Below, piece after piece: positions 10,701 to 21,726 of a stretch of 64,000 bases of DNA (position 1 is the first letter of the stretch; the number at the start of each line of letters is the position of its first letter). The stretch comes from Stictocephala bisonia (lineage: Eukaryota; Arthropoda; Insecta; Hemiptera; Membracidae): the NCBI GenBank assembly GCA_035578905.1, contig JAQJVL010000113.1, positions 248,001 through 312,000 on the forward strand. Direction: 5' to 3'. The translations under genes and the position numbers were made by a program. The notes beneath the pieces were generated by a model. The model searched no databases. It had not been told where the DNA came from and saw only the letters and a list, made by a program, of their open reading frames with translations.

Positions 10701-10914
10701 TCACTATTTTCGTTGTACTATAATAAATGCAATTAATTTTTATATATAAATCAGTTAGAATATCTTTGAAACAGCTAACACATTTATATTTATTTATTTG
10801 TATTACAATAATAAATGTATATTTGTTAATATGTATTAATTTAAGTTAAATTTTTATGTTTTAATACATTTGAGTATTAGGAGAGCAAAGACTGGTAGGA
10901 GTTATCAATGTTAC

Positions 10915-11035
10915 AGTTGCCGCCTGCGGCATACAAAGTGTCACTATCGAATCAGCGCGACCCGGCGACCTCTCCGTAAGATAGTCCGACTGCCTCGCGA
11001 ACTGATTATGTGACTGCTGCTAATTTCTGCTAGCC
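10915..11035. other. GC-rich island with hairpin in the left arm
   Basis: TGCCGCCTGCGGCA (10918-10931) is a perfect 6-bp hairpin with a 2-nt loop. It heads a block of about 100 bp much richer in G+C than its surroundings. It follows GTATTAGGAGAGCAAAGACT, which resembles GTATTAGGAGAACAGAACTT at about 10056. Open frames of 37 codons (+) and 54 codons (-) cross it but show no recognisable domain. Confidence 0.5.
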
Positions 11036-11510
11036 TGATACTTTGTTTTTCATTGCATGTTGTTCGTATTCCATATTTAAGTGGTTTTTTCCATATATTT
11101 AGCAGATGTATAGAAAATAAAAAGCATATTTTATTTAATAATTAATTTAGTATTTAAAAATCCTAAGGTAATATACTATTCTATATTTTTGTAATGACAT
11201 AAGTAACACAATATTTAAATTCTGTTATGGGATAAGTTATAGTAATATTTAATTAATTATTTAAAAATCGTAAGGAGAAGTTGTATTGCAGATATTTTTG
11301 AAGTAATAAGTCGGACAATATTTAAATGTTATTTAAGAATAAAGTATAATAATGTCGATTATTAAATACTGAAAACTCTATAAAAAATACTGTCTTTTTT
11401 AAAACCAACTGATGTATTTGTATGGTATGAAATTGTCCAAGTCCAATTTTGCTGATGCAATGTTTCATCATGTGTACTTGTGGTAGTAAGACAATGGTAA
11501 GACAGATATA

Positions 11511-11715
11511 AAAATTCATATAATTCAATAAAAATCTGCAAAGAGCGGAACTTCATCTGTACATACATGTATCTCAACAACAACAACAACAACCAAAATT
11601 AAATCAATTGGTAAATATTTGTAAGAATGTTTATTTTTAATATATGTGGTAGTGAGGCAGATATAAAAATTCATATAATTCAATAAAAATCTGCAAAGAG
11701 CGGAAACTTCATCTC
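11511..11715. repeat. Direct repeat pair (48 bp) in the left arm
   Basis: The block beginning AAAATTCATATAATTCAATA and ending GCGGAACTTCATCT occurs at 11511-11558 and again at 11667-11715 with one extra A. A (CAA)n run lies between them (about 11575-11592). Mirrored in the right arm (18745-18950). Two overlapping frames of 68-76 codons cross it on the minus strand (11322-11592); conservation between the arms only reflects arm identity. Confidence 0.85.
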
Positions 11716-12179
11716 AGATATGTAGAATTATGAGTTAAGGAGTTCAATTATTATTCCCTCACACGTTAACTAAAACAATCGAATAATATTGAATTACGAG
11801 CCATCTTTAGACATATTTAATATTACAATATGTAGCATTTACTTTAAGATATCAAATAAAGCCTCTCTATTTACAACAATACTTCAATAAGTTACATTCT
11901 ACTTATGACAAGGGTTTTAAAATAAAATTTGCTATACATTTCATTTCAGACTTATTAAACAAAACGTCATTCATCATTTGCATACTTAAGTCTTCTATTG
12001 AGAGGATGTTTTTTGAGTGAGTGTATGAATATAGAATGGGAAAATAATAGTTTATTTTCTCTAATATAATAAAATAGGCTATAGATGTGAAATTCTCTAT
12101 TCATTTTCTTTCAGATTTCCATTAGGATCTTACACATAAGAGCCTTACGTAAAATTTAAATCTAATATGTTAAACACAT

Positions 12180-13560
12180 TAGAGATTACAGTTATGTAAA
12201 TATTAAATGGACAAAAATGTTTAATTTCTTCATGAAAGGATCTTCATACATGTCCAACTATTATAATATTCCTGAGAGAAACGATTAATTATAAATGGCA
12301 CTTTAAGTTAATAACATGTTTTTTCCTGTTTTGTAAAGATAAATTCTCTTATTAACGAATTAAGTAAATAAAAAAACAATTCTATGAATCCATTAATAAC
12401 TGTATAGTGTATTAAATGTTGCATATTATTTTGACAATTTTATAATAATAATTGCCTTTTCTTATAATTTCAACATAAATATCACAAACACGTATTGAAA
12501 ACATTGAACTTTCAAATAACTTAAAAAAATTGTGACCGATTCAACATGAATAATTCATTTTAGTGAGATCAGAATAACTTCATTAATATAGATTTATTAA
12601 AAAAAGACATATTATTTGTTTATAGCAATAATAAATTATACTTTGTTACTAATTTTATCACATAAAAACTAAAATCATTAGCTCACTTTGAATGGAAAAA
12701 ACAATATAATACAATATAGATGTTAAATTCAATATACATTTAATTTCAGATATGCGTACAAAACGTTCTTCTACACTTGCATCCTTGAGTGCATACATAT
12801 GCGTTATGTTTAAGATGAGACATGTCTTGTATATGAGAAATTATCTAAGTTCCATTTTATCAGTGTCCGTATGTTGAGTAAGGATGAGAACTGAGTATCA
12901 GGCTTGTCAATTAGTTGAAAATCAGACCAATAATACATGTTTTTGATTCAACTCTATGTCCCTTAATTTCACTGGTTGTTAGACTTTAAATGAAATGTCC
13001 GTTCTATGAAACACTGTCTTGTCATATCTAAGAATAATACTTTATATTGTTTTCACTTAAAATGAGCCACGAGAGTAAATACTATAATGGACGTTATGTT
13101 TAAATAATTTGTATAACACAGGGTATACCAAATCAACCGTTTAAGTATATACTTCTTTTGTCTACATATCTTCTATATTCAGTTTAATGATAGAAATAAA
13201 GATGTAATGAAAATTATAGCAAAATAAATTAAACTTAGCTAAGTAAATTAATTTAGTGTTTTCATAATGATATTTTTATTAGTATTCGCATTATAGATTT
13301 CTAAATAAATGGCAAACTTTAGAGCTTGCAGTTCTGTATATATGGATATATATTAAATGGATAAAAATGTTTAATATCTCAAATAAAGGATCTTCATACA
13401 TGTCCATTTATTATAATAAACATGAGAGAAACGACTAAATATAAATGACACTTTAAATTAAAAAGTATAATTTTTTCCTATTTTGTAAAGATAGTTTCTC
13501 TTATCAATGAATTGGGTAAATAAAACAACAATTTTATGAATCCATTAATATTATAGTTTT
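12180..13560. repeat. Diverged internal modules of the element (left arm)
   Basis: A module of about 240 bp with the order 'attaaatgg(a)caaaaatgttta', 'aaaggatcttcatacatgtc', 'gagagaaacga', 'ttttttcctgttttgtaaag' and 'atgaatccattaata' occurs at 12180-12430 and 13320-13550. Related copies continue in the loop (14285-14460 and 15295-15545). The inner element therefore grew by repeated duplication of about 1-kb units. Confidence 0.75.
12862..13025 (+). mobile_element. SINE family 1 fragment inside the left arm
   Basis: ACTGAGTATCAGGCTTGTCA and the following 'ttgaaaatcagacca' match the SINE-like repeat at 2571-2625 with few changes. Downstream 'tcccttaatttcactggttgtta' resembles 'tcccttagttgccctggctgttg' of that copy. 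A shorter related fragment ending in 'gagaactgagtatt' is at 13562-13602. Present in both arms, so it predates the arm duplication. Confidence 0.65.
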
Positions 13561-14854
13561 CTCAATGTCCGTATTTTGTGCAGGGAAGAGAACTGAGTAT
13601 TACTGTCGGCTGAGCAGAACGAAAGAAGGATAAACGAAAAAATTAGTTTAATTTCTTGTTAGTATAATGCAAATAAATGCAAGTCTGTGTCATTGATGAA
13701 AATAAAAGTATTATCGATTAACAATTAAGCTGACTTAGTGATATGGTTCAAGTGGGGTCAAGCGTATGATAGCACACTCGAACTAGAAGTCTAAACTAAA
13801 TATACCAGTTATATTAACTTTAAAACCTAAGTAAATCGGTCAAAAAGGTCATATATGAGTAACTAAATTAATAAAATATGTATTTTTTAATTAAATTGAT
13901 TTTCAATTACGTTTGAATTTTAGTTTTTTCTAAAATGCCTGATAAACATTGCTAATAAATGACTATAACACCAATGTTTTAATAGTTAACTATTCTGAAT
14001 GTTTTACATTTGAGTAAACAAATACTATGATTAGTCGTTTAAGAGCTTTATATCAAGACATATTCTCTACTATGTATTGTACATTTACTTAACAGTAATA
14101 TAAAATACTGGATTTATAAGATATAACATGATTTTACAGAGTTATATTTCAATTTTGTGAAGCGATAAATATCTAATAACGCTTAAATTGTATAGTGATA
14201 AAAATTTTTAGATAACTAATGAGTAACTGGGTGTTTCTATATTTTTAGTTAATTTATATATTTATTTACCTCAATCACCCCATAAATATGAATTAATACA
14301 AGACATCAACATCACAGGAATGCTGAATGACAATCAGTGTAAAGCTGGTTTTTCACATTTTCTAAAAGATAATTAAACAGATAAAACAAAAATTTATAAT
14401 TCCGTTAATTACTACATAGTGAATTGAATGTTACATAGTATGCTACTAGTTCATAAAATAGTCTTTTGCTTATGACTGATTTTAAGTGTATAATTTATTT
14501 TGTTAAACATGACAATACTAAGGAGAAAATGTAAACTACAAAACAAATACGACCAACCTAATTGCATTGAACTAGTGTCAGTCCATTTATAAATATACAC
14601 TTATGTAAATGTTTTTTTCTGTGTGTGATCCTTATTGATCGACTTCTTTTAAATTACAAACTAAAACGACTTAGACTAGAATATACAAGCCTTGTAAATA
14701 TAATACACTTCATATTTTGAATGGACAAAAACATTCATATACAACAATTATAAAAGGACAATCATTTTAAGACTTCATTTTTTATAAATACATATATTTA
14801 TTTCAAATAATATTTTTTACGATGCCAGACAATGGTGTATATTAGACTAATGGA

Positions 14855-14962
14855 TCATGAATGATCAGACAATACGCCGTTGTATCCTATGGTATATTGG
14901 TATAAAGGTGTCTTCTCTTGGAAAGTCAGTTTATCCAAACAAGGCTGATCATTACCACCTAT
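14855..14962 (-). CDS. Candidate terminal exon in the loop (unknown protein)
   Basis: About 34 sense codons without a stop, containing CLDKLTFQEKTPLYQYTIGY, ending at TGA (14855-14857), in very A+T-rich DNA. A pyrimidine-rich stretch ending in ATAG at about 14959-14963 could be a splice acceptor, since an in-frame stop lies just upstream. An AATAAA signal follows within about 80 bases. No family recognised. It could equally be a chance frame or a decayed coding remnant. Confidence 0.25.
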   Translation of the reverse strand: MGGNDQPCLDKLTFQEKTPLYQYTIGYNGVLSDHS

Positions 14963-16037
14963 GTAATATGACAATTAAAACCTTGTATACATATAATATA
15001 AAATTGATTTATTTCCATTGAAACTATCATATGGATAGTACTTGCTGTTCAAGTACAGTTTTATGTTATCTAAGTTACAATAATCCACCTCAATGACCTC
15101 ATAAATGTGATTTAATACAAGACATCAACATCGCAAAAATGTATGAATCAATCGATTTCTTTTAAATGGCCAACTAAATTAGTTTAGGATAAAAAATGAA
15201 GGTATTATACAAATCATACACTTCTTATATCACCATTAGGATACTATGCATAAGAGCGTCAAATAAAATGTTAGTCTAAAATGCTTTACATATCAGAGCT
15301 TGCAGTTCTGTAAATATAACTAGATATTAAATGAACGAAACATTTTTTATTTCTCAATGAAAGGATCCTCATACGTATTCAACTACTCTATTAAAACTTA
15401 GCGAAATGATTTAAATATGAATGACACTCAGTGTAAAGCAGGTTTTTTCCTATTTTGTAAAGATAATCAAACGGATAAAACAACAATTTTATAATTCCGT
15501 TAATAACTACATAGTGAATTGAATGTTACATAGTATGCTACTTGTATAATTTATTTTGGTAAACATGACAAAACAAATACGACCAACTTAGTTACATTGA
15601 ACTGGTGTCAGTCCATTTATAAATATACTTTCATGTAAATTACAAACTAAAACGACTTAGTAGACTAGAATATACAAGTCTTGTAAATATAATACACTTC
15701 TGAGATATCCATTATGAGCTTTAACTTACTTTATAGTGTTTCACATATTATTGTTTATTAGTCTGTATATCAAATAAATATTAAATATTTTGAACGTACA
15801 AAAACGTTCATTTTTCAAATATCGGATATAAATTCATAAACATCAATTATATCATACTTGAGCCAAGCTATTAAAATTAAAGTTCATCAATGTTCTTTTT
15901 TAACTGTAAATATAATTTATATAATGAGATATTTGGGTAAATAAAACAATATACGAGATGTTCTATGCAAGAAATATATCTTATTCTTTATTTATTTACA
16001 CATTTTTCACATCTTTATTTACAAATATTGTCCTTGA

Positions 16038-16148
16038 TCAGAATCTTTGAACTTGTGATTCTTCAACTCCTTTAAGCTCGGCCATTAGTCTGTTGTAGAG
16101 TTCTTCCCCACACTCTTTAGGACCAATGGTGGGTGGATAGTAACATAT
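16038..16148 (-). CDS. Candidate terminal exon in the loop (unknown protein)
   Basis: A minus-strand open stretch that reads ICYYPPTI followed by GPKECGEELYNRLMAELKGV and a short polar end, stopping at TGA (16038-16040). The composition (charged, amphipathic, no rare-codon runs) is more protein-like than other frames in the loop, and AATAAA signals follow at about 16010-16020 and 15985. A stop lies in frame at 16149-16151, so the 5' limit would be a splice acceptor such as CCTAAAG (about 16115). No family recognised. It may be the last exon of an element-borne or captured gene. Confidence 0.35.
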   Translation of the reverse strand: MCYYPPTIGPKECGEELYNRLMAELKGVEESQVQRF

Positions 16149-19100
16149 TTATATAAAATGCTGTCAAAATCAGACGGTTATGCTTAAATAGGATCCAGAA
16201 GTTGTTATTGTTATCTTAAAGATACTGTTTCATACTAAAAGTTCACTCTTAACAAGTGTGATAATAGCGATTTTTGAAGCTAAAAATACACATACGAATG
16301 AAAATAACTTACGTTAAATTTCAATACCCATAACACATATAAAAAGTCATGTAATATTTTTGTTATTTTTAGTATAATAAATATTAAAGAATATGAAACT
16401 AAATCAACTGCGATGATGCTATTAAAACGAGACTCAGCCATATTACATTTGTATTATTTTTATGATAACTCTTTTTAACACTTTTTTTCTTTAGTTAGCA
16501 TACATTTTTATTTATTCCCCAATAAATTAGATATGATTTCCATGGTTAGTTTTAGTTGACAGCCATTGTAAAACTATACATTGTGAAGCCCAATAAATGA
16601 ATTTGAATGTGAAGTGCAGTTGAACATACAATACCTTCCCTTTCATCCAAATAATGAACTTTATATTAAAGGTAGCACTAAAAAACCATATACTGTACGA
16701 ACAAAACTATATACTTTTATATAAATACAAATGTACATAACTAGACTTTATATTCGTATAATACATTTAAGTATGTAGGATTAACATTTGCATTATACTA
16801 ACAAGAAATTAAACTAATTTTTTCGTTTATCCTTCTTTCGTTCTGCTCAGCCGACAGTAATACTCAGTTCTCTTCCCTGCACAAAATACGGACATTGAGA
16901 AAACTATAATATTAATGGATTCATAAAATTGTTGTTTTATTTACCCAATTCATTGATAAGAGAAACTATCTTTACAAAATAGGAAAAAATTATACTTTTT
17001 AATTTAAAGTGTCATTTATATTTAGTCGTTTCTCTCATGTTTATTATAATAAATGGACATGTATGAAGATCCTTTATTTGAGATATTAAACATTTTTATC
17101 CATTTAATATATATCCATATATACAGAACTGCAAGCTCTAAAGTTTGCCATTTATTTAGAAATCTATAATGCGAATACTAATAAAAATATCATTATGAAA
17201 ACACTAAATTAATTTACTTAGCTAAGTTTAATTTATTTTGCTATAATTTTCATTACATCTTTATTTCTATCATTAAACTGAATATAGAAGATATGTAGAC
17301 AAAAGAAGTATATACTTAAACGGTTGATTTGGTATACCCTGTGTTATACAAATTATTTAAACATAACGTCCATTATAGTATTTACTCTCGTGGCTCATTT
17401 TAAGTGAAAACAATATAAAGTATTATTCTTAGATATGACAAGACAGTGTTTCATAGAACGGACATTTCATTTAAAGTCTAACAACCAGTGAAATTAAGGG
17501 ACATAGAGTTGAATCAAAAACATGTATTATTGGTCTGATTTTCAACTAATTGACAAGCCTGATACTCAGTTCTCATCCTTACTCAACATACGGACACTGA
17601 TAAAATGGAACTTAGATAATTTCTCATATACAAGACATGTCTCATCTTAAACATAACGCATATGTATGCACTCAAGGATGCAAGTGTAGAAGAACGTTTT
17701 GTACGCATATCTGAAATTAAATGTATATTGAATTTCACATCTATATTGTATTATATTGTTTTTTCCATTCAAAGTGAGCTAATGATTTTAGTTTTTATGT
17801 GATAAAATTAGTAACAAAGTATAATTTATTATTGCTATAAACAAATAATATGTCTTTTTTTAATAAATATATATTAATGAAGTTATTCTGATCTCACTAA
17901 AATGAATTATTCATGTTGAATCGGTCACAATTTTTTTAAGTTATTTGAAAGTTCAATGTTTTCAATACGTGTTTGTGATATTAATGTTGAAATTATAAGA
18001 AAAGGCAATTATTATTATAAAATTGTCAAAATAATATGCAACATTTAATACACTATACAGTTATTAATGGATTCATAGAATTGTTTTTTTATTTACTTAA
18101 TTCGTTAATAAGAGAATTTATCTTTACAAAACAGGAAAAAACATGTTATTAACTTAAAGTGCCATTTATAATTAATCGTTTCTCTCAGGAATATTATAAT
18201 AGTTGGACATGTATGAAGATCCTTTCATGAAGAAATTAAACATTTTTGTCCATTTAATATTTACATAACTGTAATCTCTAATGTGTTTAACATATTAGAT
18301 TTAAATTTTACGTAAGGCTCTTATGTGTAAGATCCTAATGGAAATCTGAAAGAAAATGAATAGAGAATTTCACATCTATAGCCTATTTTATTATATTAGA
18401 GAAAATAAACTATTATTTTCCCATTCTATATTCATACACTCACTCAAAAAACATCTTCTCAATAGAAGACTTAAGTATGCAAATGATGAATGACGTTTTG
18501 TTTAATAAGTCTGAAATGAAATGTATAGCAAATTTTATTTTAAACCCCTTGTCATAAGTAGAATGTAACTTATTGAAGTATTGTTGTAAATAGAGAGGCT
18601 TTATTTGATATCTTAAAGTAAATGCTACATATTGTAATATTAAATATGTCTAAATATGGCTCGTAATTCAATATTATTCGATTGTTTTAGTTAACGTGTG
18701 AGGGAATAATAATTGAACTCCTTAACTCATAATTCTACATATCTGAGATGAAGTTTCCGCTCTTTGCAGATTTTTATTGAATTATATGAATTTTTATATC
18801 TGCCTCACTACCACATATATTAAAAATAAACATTCTTACAAATATTTACCAATTGATTTAACTTTGGTTGTTGTTGTTGTTGTTGAGATACATGTATGTA
18901 CAGATGAAGTTCCGCTCTTTGCAGATTTTTATTGAATTACATGAATTTTTATATCTGTCTTACCATTGTCTTACTACCACAAGTACACATGATGAAACAT
19001 TGCATCAGCAAAATTGGACTTGGACAATTTCATACCATACAAATACATCAGTTGGTTTTAAAAAAGACAGTATTTTTTATAGAGTTTTCAGTATTTAATA

Positions 19101-19769
19101 ATCGACATTATTATACTTTATTCTTAAATAACATTTAAATATTGTCCGACTTATTACTTCAAAAATATCTGCAATACAACTTCTCCTTACGATTTTTAAA
19201 TAATTAATTAAATATTACTATAACTTATCCCATAACAGAATTTAAATATTGTGTTACTTATGTCATTACAAAAATATAGAATAGTATATTACCTTAGGAT
19301 TTTTAAATACTAAATTAATTATTAAATAAAATATGCTTTTTATTTTCTATACATCTGCTAAATATATGGAAAAAACCACTTAAATATGGAATACGAACAA
19401 CATGCAATGAAAAACAAAGTATCAGGCTAGCAGAAATTAGCAGCAGTCACATAATCAGTTCGCGAGGCAGTCGGACTATCTTACGGAGAGGTCGCCGGGT
19501 CGCGCTGATTCGATAGTGACACTTTGTATGCCGCAGGCGGCAACTGTAACATTGATAACTCCTACCAGTCTTTGCTCTCCTAATACTCAAATGTATTAAA
19601 ACATAAAAATTTAACTTAAATTAATACATATTAACAAATATACATTTATTATTGTAATACAAATAAATAAATATAAATGTGTTAGCTGTTTCAAAGATAT
19701 TCTAACTGATTTATATATAAAAATTAATTGCATTTATTATAGTACAACGAAAATAGTGATTTATTATGA

Positions 19770-21175
19770 ACAATGTACTTCATATAGTATATAAGTATAA
19801 TATTGAAATAAAATATGTACACAGAAAAACCAGAATCCTTTTTAATCTGTTTAAATTTATCGTCATAACAATTATTATATTATAACGTGACAAAGAATAA
19901 ATATCGATGCACTTTTTATAGTACACAGATTTATTATAGTATACTACGAATGAAAGCATAAGTTGGCTATATACATTATATGTGAAGGAAAACAAGGTAA
20001 AATAATATTACTGTAACACCGAAAAACGCATTTGTATTTATTAAAAAAGAGAAAAAAATCATATATATATATGTATTTTATATAGTATAATGCAAATAAT
20101 CGTGTGAGTTAGCAACACTGTGAAAAAACAGTTGGTACATTTTATATAATATAAAGAAAAACCGATTTTGTTTGAACAAACTAATACTATATTAAATACG
20201 AATTATTAGAAAAATACATTTTATATAGTACTAATGCATCTGGCTCGGCGTAAGCGAAGCGAATCACATCAGCTGGTACTAGCAGACGACAAACCAACAG
20301 ATTTTTTTTTACATCTGGTTTAAATGGTCAGAACAAATTAATACTATATTAAATACAAATTATTGCGCCAATGGTCGAGTTCAGAGTTCTTACCAAGTTC
20401 TGTTCTCCTAATACTTAACGACCAGTTTTAACGTATGTATTAACGCGTTTGTATTTAATATAGTATAATTTAATAATCGTATATGTATTTATTATAGTTT
20501 TAACGTAAAAGGATAACGAATTTAAATTAATATTACTGTAACACCGAAAAAACGCGTTTGTATTTAATATAGTATAATTTAATAATCGTATATGTATTTA
20601 TTATAGTATAATGTAATAAATCGTGTGAGTTGGTAGCACTGACATATATTTTTTTTTTCCCAATTAATCGTGCGAGTTGGTAACACTGCGAAAAAACAAT
20701 TCGTACATTTTATATAGTATAAAGAGAAACTGATTTTTTTTCGGTTGGAATGGTCATTAATACTATATTAAATACGAATTATTGTGGAAAAATTGTATTT
20801 ATTATAGTTTTAACGTAAAAGGATAACGAATTTAAATTAATATTACTGTAACACCGAAAAACGTGTTTGTATTTAATATAGTATAATTTAATAATCGTAT
20901 ATGTATTTATTATAGTATAATGTAATAAATCGTGTGAGTTGGCAGCACTGAGATATTTTTTTGCAATTAATCGTGCGAGTTGGTAACACTGCGAAAAAAC
21001 AGTTGGTACATTTTATATAGTATAAAGAAAAACAGAAATTTTTTTTGCATCTTTCATATGGCATCACATCAGCTGAGGAGCAGACGACAAACCAACAGAC
21101 TTTTTTTTCACATCTGAACAAATTAATACTATATTAAATACGAATTAAAAATACATTTCATATAGTATAACGTGG
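19770..21175. repeat. Array of TATAGTATAA motifs (right arm)
   Basis: Mirror of the left-arm array. On the plus strand it reads as repeated TTTAATATAGTATAATTTAA and TTATTATAGTATAATGTAAT; the second contains TTATAGTAT. Confidence 0.8.
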
Positions 21176-21244
21176 CTCGTCGAGCGAAGCGAACGAAGCC
21201 ACACACGTTCTTCTGCCGCTACTTACGTTACCCTCTCGGGTGTG

Positions 21245-21309
21245 TCACTGTGCTGCGGTGGTATCGACTCCGTTTCACAAACGGAAGGTTCTAGGATCGA
21301 TCCCGGCAC
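21245..21309 (+). ncRNA. tRNA-like (Val-CAC type) pol III unit, right arm
   Basis: Plus-strand copy of the left-arm unit: D-arm-like TGCTGCGGTGGTATCGAC, anticodon stem-loop TCCGTTTCACAAACGGA, then GGATCGATCCCGG. The same reservations apply: poor T stem and no clear acceptor stem. Confidence 0.5.
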
Positions 21310-21366
21310 CGGTCTTCGACACTTTTTGCCACAGCAATTCAAATAAATACAATTAATTTTAATAAA

Positions 21367-21690
21367 TACGGCGTGACGTCACACCAAAACAACACTGACC
21401 TAGGACAACGTCATCGCGGGGGGTCCACGTGCTTGTAGTAAACAATAGTATGTGTGTACTACTGACAGAAAAAAGAGCGCGAAAACGGTATGACGTCACA
21501 CCAAAACAACACTGACCTACGACAACGTCGCGGGGGGTCCACGTGCTCGTAGTAAACTTGACCTTCAAGGTCACCACGTGGTGATTATCAATGAAAGGTC
21601 AACGACCTTGCTGATTATCAGTTGTAAACAATAGTAAAGTTGACCTCTGGGGTCAACACGTGGTGATAACACTGATAACAGAGGTCAAAA
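21367..21690 (-). promoter_or_regulatory. Terminal cluster of palindromic factor-binding motifs (right arm)
   Basis: Mirror copy of 8781-9103, with both TGACGTCA sites, the CACCACGTGGTG palindrome and the AGGTCA-type inverted repeats conserved without visible change. Any transcription it drives would be inward from the tip or outward into flanking host DNA. Confidence 0.6.
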
Positions 21691-21720
21691 GGTCTCCCAG
21701 AACCCGCGTTTTACACTACT

Positions 21721-21726
21721 TGTCAG
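21721..21726 (+). repeat. Right target-site duplication TGTCAG
   Basis: Exact copy of 8744-8749, abutting the terminal ...TTACACTACT of the right arm. Confidence 0.88.

Larger units (their letters stand above)
8750..13674 (+). repeat. Left arm of the giant inverted repeat
   Basis: 4,925 bp. From the tip: regulatory-like cluster (8781-9103), tRNA-like unit (about 9161-9225), TTATACTATA array (9295-10700), GC-rich hairpin block (10915-11030), a 48-bp direct repeat (11511-11558 and 11667-11715), then repeat modules with a SINE fragment. The arm ends at ...TATAATGCAAAT (13674), after which pairing stops. Confidence 0.93.
13675..16785. other. Unique loop between the inverted arms
   Basis: 3,111 bp, A+T-rich, not mirrored. 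It contains diverged direct repeats: 'atacaagacatcaacatc' at about 14300 and 15117; 'taattccgttaat...ctacatagtgaattgaatgt' at about 14398-14435 and 15490-15530; 'aaaacgacttag...agaatatacaag' at about 14662-14690 and 15648-15678. No transposase, polymerase or integrase motif was recognised. Two minus-strand open stretches are listed separately. Confidence 0.85.
8750..21720. mobile_element. Giant fold-back element, 12,971 bp, 6-bp TSD, Polinton-like termini, no recognisable enzymes
   Basis: Two inverted arms (about 4.93 kb each) flank a 3.1-kb loop. Position x in the left arm pairs with 30470-x in the outer part and 30460-x further in; the shift comes from a 10-bp indel at about 10177 / 20285. 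The arms otherwise differ only by scattered substitutions and 1-nt indels, which points to a young insertion or ongoing gene conversion. Termini read 5'-AGTAGTGTAAAACGCGGG, mirrored at the right end, and are bounded by TGTCAG on both sides. Known: Polintons/Mavericks have 6-bp TSDs, 5'-AG termini and long TIRs. Odd: the arms are several times longer than usual Polinton TIRs and no family-B DNA polymerase, retroviral-type integrase, ATPase, protease or capsid gene can be read. Alternative: an unrelated fold-back DNA transposon that also makes 6-bp duplications. Confidence 0.88.
16786..21720 (-). repeat. Right arm of the giant inverted repeat
   Basis: 4,935 bp, reverse complement of the left arm. 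It carries GTCGTCTGC-type extra bases (about 20281-20290) absent from the left arm at about 10177. Its sub-features mirror the left arm: SINE fragment (about 17440-17600), direct repeats (18745-18950), hairpin island (19430-19545), motif array (19770-21175), tRNA-like unit and terminal regulatory cluster. Confidence 0.93.

Noticed and set aside
13560..13650. Minus-strand reading ILSSLPCTKYGH with an apparent acceptor, mirrored by a similar peptide at 12862-12900
   Set aside because: Both are pieces of the same SINE-like repeat, so the similarity is repeat homology, not a gene family.
13735..13800. A minus-strand stretch reading FECAIIRLTPLEPYH before a stop, like a third terminal exon
   Set aside because: Only 15 codons, and the plus strand looks like a degenerate repeat head. 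Too short to support.
8750..21720. Assembly-artefact palindrome instead of a real element
   Set aside because: An artefactual inversion would not end at AG...CT termini flanked by an exact 6-bp duplication, and it would not have a 3.1-kb unique loop. Long-read confirmation would still be decisive.
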